Assembly: GCF_033547095.1 (NCBI RefSeq)
Contig: NZ_CP137852.1
Coordinates: 434,001-498,000, forward strand
Reading direction: 5' to 3'
DNA from: Sediminicoccus rosea
GTDB taxonomy: Bacteria; Pseudomonadota; Alphaproteobacteria; Acetobacterales; Acetobacteraceae
DNA: 64,000 bases
The notes under the pieces are model-generated. The model worked only from the letters and a program-made list of their open reading frames with translations, had not been told where the DNA came from and made no database searches. How positions within the stretch are numbered: position 1 is the stretch's first letter; every line of letters begins with the position of its first letter. Both the position numbers and the translations under genes were made by a program. Of the stretch, positions 34,363 to 42,888 are shown in pieces.

Positions 34363-35124
34363 CTAGACGGTGAAGAGGCGGCCGTGCTGCGGCATGGCAT
34401 CGCCGATGCCGCAGGCCCTGAGCGCGCGCCAATAGCTCACCGGGTTGCTGGCCAGCACCGGCTTGCCGATCTCGCGTTCGGCCAGGCGGGCCACGCCGGC
34501 GAAGGGCAGCCCGGTGCCGACCTGGATGATCACCTCCACCTCCGGCCCGTTCAGCTCCGTGACGGCGGCGCGCAGCCGCTCCAGCGGGACGCGCCCGATC
34601 GAGGCCGGGCTGGGGGCGCGCAGGCCGATGAGCCGCACCACCTCATGCCCCGCCTCCTCGAAGATGCGGCGGGCCGCGGCATCGCCGATCGGCAGGAAGG
34701 GCGTCAGCAGCCCGATCCGCAGCTTGCGGCCGAACAGCGCGTCCAGCGCCAGGCGGATCGCCGAGGTGTAGTCGGTGACGCCGCAGCCAAGCCGCTCGCC
34801 CACCTCGCGCACCAGGGCCTCGCCCGCGCCACCTCCGCCCACGAAATTCTCGACCATGACCCCGAGGATCACATGGTCCGGCCGGCAGGGGGCGAGCGTG
34901 TCCACCGCGCCCATCAGGCCGCCCACCATGGCCGCGCGCACGGCCAGCGTATCGGCATCGGCGGCGACGCGCTGCTCCGGGTTGGCGATGCGGGCATGGG
35001 CGTTGATCACGCCCTCCGGCCGCAGGTCATCCATCTCGGCCTGCACGGCGGTGTTGGTGGCGGGGGCCACCACGCCCATCAGGCAGCGGTGGCCGAGCGT
35101 GTCGCGCGGGTTGATCTCATCCAT
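34363..35124 (-). CDS. Maleate isomerase / Asp-Glu racemase-fold protein lacking the usual cysteines
   Basis: A 253-residue protein with the features of maleate cis-trans isomerases and arylmalonate decarboxylases: GVVAPATNTAVQAEMDDLRP at the N-terminus, IGLLTPFLPIGDAAARRIFE in the middle and GKPVLASNPVSYWRALRACG near the end. The two positions that usually carry catalytic Cys read VILGVMVENFVG and IIQVGTGLPFAG, so neither Cys is present. It may have another chemistry or a non-catalytic role. The ATG at 35124 has an inverted repeat ten bases upstream. Confidence 0.78.
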   Translation of the reverse strand: MDEINPRDTLGHRCLMGVVAPATNTAVQAEMDDLRPEGVINAHARIANPEQRVAADADTLAVRAAMVGGLMGAVDTLAPCRPDHVILGVMVENFVGGGGAGEALVREVGERLGCGVTDYTSAIRLALDALFGRKLRIGLLTPFLPIGDAAARRIFEEAGHEVVRLIGLRAPSPASIGRVPLERLRAAVTELNGPEVEVIIQVGTGLPFAGVARLAEREIGKPVLASNPVSYWRALRACGIGDAMPQHGRLFTV

Positions 35125-35132
35125 GCGGCCCA

Positions 35133-35162
35133 GATTGTGGTCAACCGCGGTGGACCACAATC
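35133..35162. promoter_or_regulatory. Perfect 10-bp inverted repeat, probable operator
   Basis: GATTGTGGTC (35133-35142) and GACCACAATC (35153-35162) are exact reverse complements separated by ten bases. It lies between the end of the RND-TolC gene and the ATG of the racemase-fold gene at 35124. TGTGGTC/GACCACA arms recall GntR-type operators (TGGTnnnACCA-like) but spacing differs. A terminator stem without a U-tract is the alternative. Confidence 0.55.
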
Positions 35163-35175
35163 CGGGCTGGCCCCG

Positions 35176-38100
35176 CTACGGCACCACCCCCGCCGCCTGG
35201 TTCACGCGGGAGCGCGCACGGCTGGCCGCGATGCTGGCGGCCCCCTCGTCATTCGCCGCCTCCAGCCGGAGCTGGCGGACGCGGAACAGGTCGAAGGTGC
35301 CGGTCTCGCCGGCGCGGAAGGCGCGCAGCGCGACCGCCTCCTGCTCGCGCGCCACGGCGAGGCGCTGGCGGGCGATGGCCAGCGCGGCATCCGCCGCGCG
35401 CAGTTCGGCCTGGGCGCGGGCGGTGGCCGCCTGCACGAGCCGCCGCGCCTGGGCCAGCTCGGCCGTTGCGCGCGTCACCTCGCTCTCGGCCTCGGCGCGG
35501 CGGGGGGCGTTGCGCGCCTCGGTGCCGAGCGGGATGCGGACCCGCAGGCCGAGGCTGGTCGTGTCACTCATGCCCGTGCCGCCCTCCTGCCGACCGAAGA
35601 GGCCGAGCTCGGGGTTGTCGCGCGGGGTGGCGGCCACGAGGCGCTGCCGCGCCTCGGCATGGGCCAGCGCCGCCTCGGCCGAGACCAGCGCCGGGTGGCG
35701 CGCGGCCTGGCGGGTCGCCTCCACCGGCAGGTTGGGCTCCAGCCCGCCGGTCAGCGTGCGGTAATTGGCCACGGCCTGGGCCGCCGCCGCTTCCGCCTGG
35801 GCCAGCCCCAGCTCCGCGCTCAGCGTCTCGTTGCGGGCGAGCAGCGCCTCGGTGGGCGGGATATCGCCCAGCTCGGCGCGGCGCGCCACGTCACGCGCGA
35901 TCTCGCGCGCCGTGCTCAGCCGCTCGCGCGCGAGCTGGGCTGAACGGCGGGCTTCCGCCGCGTCCCACCAGGCCTCGCGCAGCTGCCCCGCCACTTCCAG
36001 GCGGCGCAGCGCGATGCGGCTCTCGACCTCGTTCACGGCGCCATCCACCGTCCCTTGCAGCGCGCCGCGCTGGCCGGGCAGCCACATCGGCGCGGCGAGC
36101 TCGAGATCCAGCTCGCGCACCTGGCCCGGGCCCTGCGTGCCGGAGCGCAGCGAGCCGCCCAGCGCGGGCGAACCCGCGATGGGCGAGCGCGCGGTCGCAC
36201 CGCGCGCCGCCGCGGCCCCGCGCTGCGCCTCCAGCGCGCGCAGGCCGGCATCCAGCGCCAGCGCCGCCTCCAGGTGGCGCGAGAGCTGGCCCTGCCCCTG
36301 GCCCTGCCCCTGGGCCAGCGCCGGCGCGCCGGGCAGCATCAGCGCCGCCAGCACCGCCGCCACCGCCACCGCCTTCACCCGCGGCAGGGCGAAGCGCTCA
36401 TAGAGGATGGGCAGCAGGATCAGCGTCAGGCTCGTCGCCGTCACCAGCCCGCCGATGACGACGATGGCGAGCGGCCGCTGGATCTCGCTGCCCGGGCCCG
36501 TCGCAAAGAGGAAGGGCACGAGGGCCAGCGCCGCGATCATCGCCGTCAGCACCACCGGCGTCATCCGGCGCTTGGCGCCCTCGCGCACCGCCTGTTCGAG
36601 CGACAGGCCCTCCTCCGCGATCAGCCGGTTGATGTAGCTGATCAGCACCACGCCGTTCAGCACCGCGATGCCGATCAGTGTCAGGAAGCCGACCGAGGCC
36701 GGGACGGAGATGAACTCGCCCGAGGCCCAGAGGGCGATGACGCCGCCGATCAGCGCGAAGGGCACGTTGCAGAAGACCAGCGTCGCCTGCCGCGCGCTGC
36801 CGAAGGTCAGGTAGAGCAGCAGGAAGATGGCGCCGAGCGCGATCGGCACCACGATGGCGAGCCGCGCCTGCGCGCGCTGCTGGTTCTCGAACTGCCCGCC
36901 CCAGACGAGGCGGTAGCCCTGCGGCAGCTGCACGCGCTCGGCGACGCGGGCCTGCGCCTCCGCCACGAAGCCGCCGATGTCGCGGCCGCGGACATTGCTC
37001 AGGACCGTGGCGAAGCGCTCGGCCTGTTCGCGGATCACCTGCACGGCGCCCTCCTCTTCGCGGATTTCCGCCACCTGGCTCAGCAGCACCGTGCCGCCGG
37101 CCGGAAGGGCGATCTGGACGCGCGCGAGATCGGCCGCGGAACGCCGCAGGCCCTCCTCGCCGCGCAGCAGCAGCGGGATGCGGCGGTCGCCCTCCAGCAC
37201 CTGGCCGACATTGCGGCCATCCACCCAGACGCGCAGCGCCTCCTGCACGTCGCTCGCGTTCAGGCCGAGGCGGCCGGCGGCGAGGCGATCCACGCGGACG
37301 GTGAGATACTTCATCCCCTCGTTGCGCAGCGCGAAGACGTCGGCGCTGCCGGTGATGCCGCGCACCGCCTCGGCCACCTCGCGGCCGATGCGGTTCAGCT
37401 CGGGGATCTCGGGGCCGAAGACCTTGATCACCACGTCCCCGCGCGCGCCGATGATCATCTCCTGTACGCGCATGTCGATGGGCTGGCTGAAGGAGAAGCT
37501 GGTGCCGGGGAAGCCGTCCAGCACCTGGCGCACCTGCTCCAGCACCCAGGGCGTGCCGCCGGCCTTCGCCTCGGCCCGCCACTCGGCCTCGGGGGCCATG
37601 GTGAAGAACATGTCCGTCTCGTTCAGGCCGACCGGGTCGATGCCGAGTTCGTCGGCGCCGGCGCGGGTCATGATGCCGCGCACCTCGGGCACGCGGGCAA
37701 TGATCTCGCGTGCGATGCGCTGGTCGGTCTCGGCGGCTTCCTCGATGCCGATGGTCGGGTGCTTGCGGACCGTGACCACGGGCGTGCCCTCATCCATGAC
37801 GGGGATGAAGATGCTGCCGATCTGGGTGAAGGCGAGGCCGGCGAGCACGAGGCCCACGCCCGCCGTGGCCGCCACGCGGAAGGGGCGCGCCATGGCCCAT
37901 TCGAGGAAGGGGTCATAGGCGGCGTGCAGCTTGCGGACGAGCCAGGGCTCCTGGTGATGGCCGCCGCGCAGCAGGAAGGCGCACATCACCGGCACCACCG
38001 TCAGCGCCAGCGTGAGCGCGGCCACCAGCGCGAAGGCGATGGTGAGCGCCACCGGCCCGAAGAGCCGCCCCTCCAGGCCCTGCAGCGAGAGCAGGGGCAC

Positions 38101-39462
38101 GAAGACCGCGATGATGATGATGACGCCCGAGACGAGCGGCACCATCACCTCGCGCGTCGCCTCCGCCGTGAAGCGGATGCGCTGGGCGATGGTGAGCTTC
38201 GACAGCTTCTCCATGCCGAAGCGGTGCGCCGCGTTCTCCACCACCACCACGGCGCAGTCCACCAGCAGGCCGATGGCGATGGCGAGGCCGCCCAGCGACA
38301 TGATGTTCGCGGACAGCCCGAAATAATGCATGAGCCCGAAGGTCACGAGCACGGCGAGCGGCAGGCTGAGCGAGACGACCAGCGCCGCGCGCCAGTTGCC
38401 GAGGAAGAGGATCAGCAGCACGACGACCAGCGCGATCGCCTCCAGCAGCACCTTCTGCACGGTCCAGACCGCCTTCCCGATCAGGTCGGCGCGGTCATAG
38501 AAGACGACGAGGTTCACGCCGTCCGGCAGGGCGTTCTGGATGGCCGGGAAGCGCTCGCGCGCGCCCTCCACCACCGAGCGCGCATTGGCGCCGCGCAGGC
38601 CGAGCACGATCCCCCAGACCGCCTCGCCCTCGCCGTCGCGCGTCACCACACCGTTGCGGGGCAGGGCACCGAAGCGGACATCGGCCACGTCGCCCACGCG
38701 CACCACGCCGGCATCCCGCGCCAGCAGCACGATGGCGCGCACATCCTCCAGCGTCTGGATGCGGCCCTCGGCGCGCACCAGCAGCGCCTCCTCGCCGTCG
38801 CGGATGCGGCCCGCGCCGTCATTGCGGTTGTTGCGCTCCAGCGCCTCCTCCAGCATGGCGGTGGAGATGCCGCGCGCGGCCATGGCGGCGGGGTCGGGCA
38901 CCACCTCATAGGTGCGGACGAAGCCGCCCAGCACGTTCACGTCGGCCACGCCCGGCACGGCGCGCAGCTGCGGCCGCACCACCCAGTCCATCAGCGTCCG
39001 CGCCTCGGTGGGCGAGAGGTTCCCGCCCTCCAGCGTGAACATCAGCATCTCGGCCAGCGGCGTGATGATGGGGGCGAGGCCGCCCGAGACGCCGTCGGGC
39101 AGCTGGTCCTCCAGCTCGTTCAGGCGTTCGTTCACCTGGGCGCGCGCCCAGTAGATGTCGGTGCCCTCGGCGAATTCGAAGGTCATCAGCGTGACCGAGA
39201 AGCGCGTGACCGAGCGCATGAAGACGAGGTTCGGGATGCCGCGCATCGCGAGCTCGATCGGGTTGGTCACGCGGCGCTCCAGCTCCTCCGGCGTCAGGCC
39301 GGGGGCGCGCATGGAGACGAGCACCTGCGTCGGCGCGACGTCGGGGAAGGCATCGATCGGCAAGGCGCGATAGGATTGGAAGCCCCAGACGGCGAGGCCG
39401 AGGGCGGCGATGAGCACCAGCAGCCGCTGGCGCAGCGCCGTATCAACCAGCTTGGCGAGCAT
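35176..39462 (-). CDS. CusA/CzcA-type heavy metal RND pump fused to a TolC-like outer membrane channel
   Basis: A single 1,428-residue frame. Residues 1 to about 1,028 form a complete heavy-metal RND pump (LRQRLLVLIAALGLAVWG start, PDVAPTQVLVSMRAPGLTPE, transmembrane proton-relay Asp402 in LLVDCAVVVVEN, and the final segment TSLTLILLPILYERFALPR). From residue 1,029 a signal-peptide-like segment (VKAVAVAAVLAALMLPGAPA then LAQ) precedes a TolC/OEP domain with long helices (LREAWWDAAEARRSAQLARE; RAEAESEVTRATAELAQARR). Pumps alone are about 1,030-1,050 residues, so this is a true fusion or a lost stop codon. It follows its adaptor gene by three bases. The ion is unknown. Confidence 0.9.
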   Translation of the reverse strand: MLAKLVDTALRQRLLVLIAALGLAVWGFQSYRALPIDAFPDVAPTQVLVSMRAPGLTPEELERRVTNPIELAMRGIPNLVFMRSVTRFSVTLMTFEFAEGTDIYWARAQVNERLNELEDQLPDGVSGGLAPIITPLAEMLMFTLEGGNLSPTEARTLMDWVVRPQLRAVPGVADVNVLGGFVRTYEVVPDPAAMAARGISTAMLEEALERNNRNDGAGRIRDGEEALLVRAEGRIQTLEDVRAIVLLARDAGVVRVGDVADVRFGALPRNGVVTRDGEGEAVWGIVLGLRGANARSVVEGARERFPAIQNALPDGVNLVVFYDRADLIGKAVWTVQKVLLEAIALVVVLLILFLGNWRAALVVSLSLPLAVLVTFGLMHYFGLSANIMSLGGLAIAIGLLVDCAVVVVENAAHRFGMEKLSKLTIAQRIRFTAEATREVMVPLVSGVIIIIAVFVPLLSLQGLEGRLFGPVALTIAFALVAALTLALTVVPVMCAFLLRGGHHQEPWLVRKLHAAYDPFLEWAMARPFRVAATAGVGLVLAGLAFTQIGSIFIPVMDEGTPVVTVRKHPTIGIEEAAETDQRIAREIIARVPEVRGIMTRAGADELGIDPVGLNETDMFFTMAPEAEWRAEAKAGGTPWVLEQVRQVLDGFPGTSFSFSQPIDMRVQEMIIGARGDVVIKVFGPEIPELNRIGREVAEAVRGITGSADVFALRNEGMKYLTVRVDRLAAGRLGLNASDVQEALRVWVDGRNVGQVLEGDRRIPLLLRGEEGLRRSAADLARVQIALPAGGTVLLSQVAEIREEEGAVQVIREQAERFATVLSNVRGRDIGGFVAEAQARVAERVQLPQGYRLVWGGQFENQQRAQARLAIVVPIALGAIFLLLYLTFGSARQATLVFCNVPFALIGGVIALWASGEFISVPASVGFLTLIGIAVLNGVVLISYINRLIAEEGLSLEQAVREGAKRRMTPVVLTAMIAALALVPFLFATGPGSEIQRPLAIVVIGGLVTATSLTLILLPILYERFALPRVKAVAVAAVLAALMLPGAPALAQGQGQGQGQLSRHLEAALALDAGLRALEAQRGAAAARGATARSPIAGSPALGGSLRSGTQGPGQVRELDLELAAPMWLPGQRGALQGTVDGAVNEVESRIALRRLEVAGQLREAWWDAAEARRSAQLARERLSTAREIARDVARRAELGDIPPTEALLARNETLSAELGLAQAEAAAAQAVANYRTLTGGLEPNLPVEATRQAARHPALVSAEAALAHAEARQRLVAATPRDNPELGLFGRQEGGTGMSDTTSLGLRVRIPLGTEARNAPRRAEAESEVTRATAELAQARRLVQAATARAQAELRAADAALAIARQRLAVAREQEAVALRAFRAGETGTFDLFRVRQLRLEAANDEGAASIAASRARSRVNQAAGVVP
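36286..36316. repeat. Short tandem repeat in the RND-TolC junction
   Basis: About two and a half copies of a 12-base unit (CTGGCCCTGCCC) encode QGQGQGQGQ directly after the signal-peptide-like segment of the fusion. It is in frame and suggests slippage at the domain junction. Confidence 0.7.
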
Positions 39463-39465
39463 GGA

Positions 39466-40602
39466 TCAGCCCCCATCCGCTTCGGACAGCTCGGCCAGCA
39501 GGGCGAGCAGGCCACGCGTGGCGATCTGGTCGGTGGGCGCGAGGCCGCCGCGGATCGAGGTGAATTGCGCCGTCTCGTTCAGCACCGTCACGGGGCGCGC
39601 GGTGAAGCCCGTGGGCGTGCGGATGAAGACCCAGCTGCGCTCGCGGTGGCGCACCACGCTGCCGGCGGGCACGCGGTATTGCGGCATGCCGTTGGCGCGC
39701 AGCTGCAGTGCCACGGTCACCGCCTGGCCGGGGCGCAGCGCGTCGGCGCCGCGATGCATCTCGGCCACCGCCGTCACGCTCTGCGTCGCGGCGTCGGCGG
39801 TGCGGCCGATGCGCAGCACGAAGCCTTCTGCGCCCTGCGCCGGGACCAGCACGCGAGCATTGGCCTCCAGCGCCGGCGCGCGGGAGAGCGGCACCTGGAT
39901 GTTGACCCAGAGCGTGGAGAGATCGCCGATGGTCATCAGCGGCGCGGCCTGGGCCACGCGCTCGCCCGGCGTCGCGGCGCGGCCGAGGACCACGCCCGCG
40001 ACCGGGCTCGTCACCGTCAGTCCCTGCTGGATGCGGCGGCTGCGGCGAAGTTCCGCCACCTCGGGATCGGTGAGGCCGAGCAGGTTGAGCAGCTGCGTGC
40101 GCTCATCCAGCGCGGCGGCGGCACCCGTGGCCTCGGCGCGGGTCACGATCAGGCGGCGCTCGGCGATCACGCGCTCGCGGAACAATTCCTCGTCGCGGCG
40201 GAGCTTTTCCTGCGCGAGCTCGGCGGCGGTGGCTGCCTCGAGGAAGAGGCGCTGCGCCTCCACCAGCTCGGTGCTGCGCAGGCGGGCCACGGCCTGGCCG
40301 GCGCGCACCCGCTCATCCGGGGCGACGAAGAGGCTCTCGATCAGCCCCGCCGCGGGTGCGGCGATCACGCGCAGCTGGGTCGGCGGCACCACCACCTGGC
40401 CGGGGAGGAGGATCTCGGAGGGGCCGGTCTCGGGCTCCACGCGGCCGAGTTCGAAGCCGCCGGCGCGGAACTGCCGCTCATCCAGCCGGATCTGGACATC
40501 GGCCGTGCCGGGTTGTGCCGGGGCAGGGCGCGCCACCAGGGGTTGCAAGGCGGCAAGCATAAGCATGGGCGCGCAGAAACGGCGCGCGATGCGGGCATAC
40601 AT
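39466..40602 (-). CDS. RND efflux periplasmic adaptor subunit (CusB/CzcB-like)
   Basis: A 378-residue membrane fusion protein. A signal peptide (MYARIARRFCAPMLMLAALQ onward) leads into barrel and hairpin domains: VIAAPAAGLIESLFVAPDER for the lipoyl-like half, a long coiled segment of helices near residues 110-190 (ELVEAQRLFLEAATAAELAQ), then SPVAGVVLGRAATPGERVAQ and the beta-barrel with RPGQAVTVALQLRANGMPQY. ATG at 40602 with GGAGAG upstream. It lies three bases before the fused pump-channel gene, so a complete tripartite efflux system is made from two genes. Confidence 0.92.
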   Translation of the reverse strand: MYARIARRFCAPMLMLAALQPLVARPAPAQPGTADVQIRLDERQFRAGGFELGRVEPETGPSEILLPGQVVVPPTQLRVIAAPAAGLIESLFVAPDERVRAGQAVARLRSTELVEAQRLFLEAATAAELAQEKLRRDEELFRERVIAERRLIVTRAEATGAAAALDERTQLLNLLGLTDPEVAELRRSRRIQQGLTVTSPVAGVVLGRAATPGERVAQAAPLMTIGDLSTLWVNIQVPLSRAPALEANARVLVPAQGAEGFVLRIGRTADAATQSVTAVAEMHRGADALRPGQAVTVALQLRANGMPQYRVPAGSVVRHRERSWVFIRTPTGFTARPVTVLNETAQFTSIRGGLAPTDQIATRGLLALLAELSEADGG

Positions 40603-40860
40603 CACGACTCTCCAAACATGTGTCTTCTGGAGAGCGCACGGCTCAGCGCTCAGGGTCCCGGACGGGGTCCGGAAGTCGGCTCAACAGGCCCCTTGGACAG
40701 ATGGGACGTGTCGCATGCCTGCGATCTCCAGCGCCGGCCGACAGATGACATTTGGTTCATCTTACGGAAGGTTTCAAGTCCCGGCGTGGCGGGGCATTAC
40801 AGAGCGCCGCCTTGACCCTGCCTGAACCGAGGCTTGCGCCAAACTGAACGGAGCATTCGC
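40603..40860. promoter_or_regulatory. Divergent promoter region between the efflux operon and the SDR gene
   Basis: This 258-base gap is the longest without a gene. It must hold promoters for both directions and includes a less GC-rich block near 40740-40780 (GACATTTGGTTCATCTTACG). I see no clear metal-responsive operator such as a MerR-type spaced palindrome and no regulator gene nearby. Confidence 0.4.
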
Positions 40861-41610
40861 ATGATCATCCTCGTCACCGGCGCGACCGCCGGCTTCGGCC
40901 GCGTCATCGCCGCGCGCTTCGCGGGCACGGGCGCGCGCATCATCGCCGCGGGGCGCCGCGTGGAGCGGCTGGAGACGCTGCGCGCCGAACTGGGCGCGGA
41001 TCGCGTGCTGCCGCTGACGCTGGACGTGCGGGACCGCGCGGCGGTGGCCGCCGCCATCGCGAACCTTCCGGCCGAATGGGCCGATATTGACGTCTGCGTG
41101 AACAATGCGGGCCTGGCCCTCGGCCTCGCCGGCGCGCAGGACGCGGACCTCGATGACTGGGACGCGATGGTGGACACCAACATCAAGGGCCTGATGTATG
41201 TGACGCGCGCCGTGCTGCCGGGGATGGTGGCGCGCAACCGCGGGCACATCATCAACATCGGCTCCACGGCGGGCGAATTCCCCTATCCGGGCGGCAATGT
41301 CTATGGCGCGAGCAAGGCCTTCGTCCGCCATTTCAGCCTGAACCTGCGCGCCGACCTCTGGGGCACCAGGGTCCGCGTCACCGACATCGAGCCGGGCCTG
41401 GTGGGCGGCACGGAGTTCAGCAATGTCCGCTTCCATGGCGATGACGCGAAGGCGGCCGGCATCTATGCCGGCGCCGAGCCGCTGACGCCGGAGGACGTGG
41501 CCGAGGCGGTGCATTGGTGCGCCACGCTGCCCGCCCGCGTGAACATCAACACGCTGCAGATGATGCCGGTGGGCCAGGCCTTCGGCCCGCTGCGCGTCCA
41601 CAAGGAATGA
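40861..41610 (+). CDS. ydfG: Short-chain dehydrogenase, YdfG-type serine/3-hydroxyacid dehydrogenase
   Basis: A 249-residue classical SDR. It has the NADP-binding glycine motif TGATAGFGRVIA, NNAG in CVNNAGLALGLA, catalytic Ser in NIGSTAGEFPY and the YxxxK pair in YGASKAFV. The pattern EPGLVGGTEFSNVRFHGDDA matches YdfG, which oxidises L-serine, L-allo-threonine and 3-hydroxy acids or reduces malonic semialdehyde. CGGAG lies eight bases upstream. It overlaps the P450 gene by four bases. Confidence 0.92.
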   Translation: MIILVTGATAGFGRVIAARFAGTGARIIAAGRRVERLETLRAELGADRVLPLTLDVRDRAAVAAAIANLPAEWADIDVCVNNAGLALGLAGAQDADLDDWDAMVDTNIKGLMYVTRAVLPGMVARNRGHIINIGSTAGEFPYPGGNVYGASKAFVRHFSLNLRADLWGTRVRVTDIEPGLVGGTEFSNVRFHGDDAKAAGIYAGAEPLTPEDVAEAVHWCATLPARVNINTLQMMPVGQAFGPLRVHKE

Positions 41611-42869
41611 GCGGCACGACGCCGCCCTTCCCGCCGCGCCACCGGGGCGAGGTCCCGGTCACCGATCTGCTCGCCAAGGCCTCCCGCAGCCTGCTGGAGG
41701 TCTGGGGCGAGGAGATGTTCCGCAATGCCGGCACGAAGCTGGAGGTGCTGGGCCAGCGGCTGATCGTCTTCAACCGGCCCGCCGCCATCGAATCGGTGCT
41801 GGTGACGCAGGCGGAGGTCTTCGCCGCCAAGCCCGCCCAGCTCACCAAGCTGCTGGCGCCGCTGCTGGGGCCCGGGCTCTTCGTGGCCGAGGGAAGGGCC
41901 TGGCGCGGCCGCCGCGCGGTGGTGGAGGCGGCGATGGCCGCGGCCCTGGACGGCGCGGGCGGCGCCACCGCCACCGGCTGGGCCGCCCGCCCCGAGGGGG
42001 CCGCGCTGGACGTGATCGCGGAGATGGAGCGGCTTTCGGCCGGGCTGCTGCTGCGCCTCATCTTCGGCGAGGCCGCGGGCGAGCCGGACGAGATCGTGCG
42101 CCTGGCCCGCGCCTATCGCGCCAAGATCAGCGGCGGCGGGCTGCTGACGCTGATGGCCCTGCCCGATCCGCTGGTGCGGCTGCGCCTGGGCGGCGATGCG
42201 AAGCGCATCCGGGCCGTGGTGGAGCCGCTGCTGGCGCGGGCGCGCCGCTCGCGCACGGGTCTCGCCGCCGCCCTGCCGGCGGAACTGGCGCGGGACGAGG
42301 TGATCTCGCTCTTCGCCATCGGGCATGACGCGCTGTCGGGCCTGCTCGCCGCCGCCTGGTTCCTGCTGGGCCAGGCGCCGGAGGTGGAGGCGGCGCTGCA
42401 TGCGGAACTGGATTCGGGCGCAGCGGAGGCCCCCCTGCTGCGCGCCGTCCTGCAGGAGGCGTTGCGCCTCTATCCGCCGCTGCCGCTCATCGCGCGGGTG
42501 GCGGGGCGGGCGACGGAGGTGGCAGGCCTGCCCGTGCCCAAGGGCAGCATCGCCTTCGTGGCGCCCTGGCTGGTGCACCGCCACACCGCCCACTGGGAGG
42601 CGCCGGACGAATTCCGCCCCGCCCGCTTCCTGCCCGGCGCGCCACCGCCGCCGCCCTTCAGCTACCTGCCCTTCGGCCTCGGCCCGCGGCAATGCGTGGG
42701 CGAGGCCTTCGCGATGCGGGCCGCGATGCAGGCGATCGCCACCCTGGCCCGCCGCTTCCGGCTGCGCCCGCTGCCCGGGCCGGCCGTGGTGCCCACCGCG
42801 GGGCTGACGCTCACCCTGGCCGAACGGCTGCCCATGCGGCTGGAGCGGCGCGATTGCCCCGGGGGCTGA
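41607..42869 (+). CDS. Cytochrome P450
   Basis: A 420-residue P450 monooxygenase. The haem-binding motif FGLGPRQCVGEAF places the ligand at Cys363, the K-helix ExxR is E284-A-L-R287, and PDEFRPARFLPG is the PERF-like region. In the I-helix the usual acid-Thr pair reads GHDAL, so Ala242 replaces the oxygen-activating Thr. That occurs in some peroxygenase-like or substrate-assisted P450s. The start overlaps the SDR stop (ATGA). No ferredoxin or reductase gene is adjacent. Substrate unknown. Confidence 0.93.
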   Translation: MSGTTPPFPPRHRGEVPVTDLLAKASRSLLEVWGEEMFRNAGTKLEVLGQRLIVFNRPAAIESVLVTQAEVFAAKPAQLTKLLAPLLGPGLFVAEGRAWRGRRAVVEAAMAAALDGAGGATATGWAARPEGAALDVIAEMERLSAGLLLRLIFGEAAGEPDEIVRLARAYRAKISGGGLLTLMALPDPLVRLRLGGDAKRIRAVVEPLLARARRSRTGLAAALPAELARDEVISLFAIGHDALSGLLAAAWFLLGQAPEVEAALHAELDSGAAEAPLLRAVLQEALRLYPPLPLIARVAGRATEVAGLPVPKGSIAFVAPWLVHRHTAHWEAPDEFRPARFLPGAPPPPPFSYLPFGLGPRQCVGEAFAMRAAMQAIATLARRFRLRPLPGPAVVPTAGLTLTLAERLPMRLERRDCPGG

Positions 42870-42888
42870 TCCGCGCTTCAACCGCGGC

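Noticed and set aside
36378-36378. Separate TolC-like gene starting at an in-frame GTG
   Set aside because: There is no ribosome site before the GTG and no stop codon separating it from the pump, so one continuous gene is annotated; the alternative is discussed as a finding.
36055-40815. A 1,586-codon open frame on the plus strand
   Set aside because: It lies antisense to the RND-TolC and adaptor genes and consists of His/Arg/Gln/Ala-rich low-complexity sequence, a common artefact of GC-rich codon bias.
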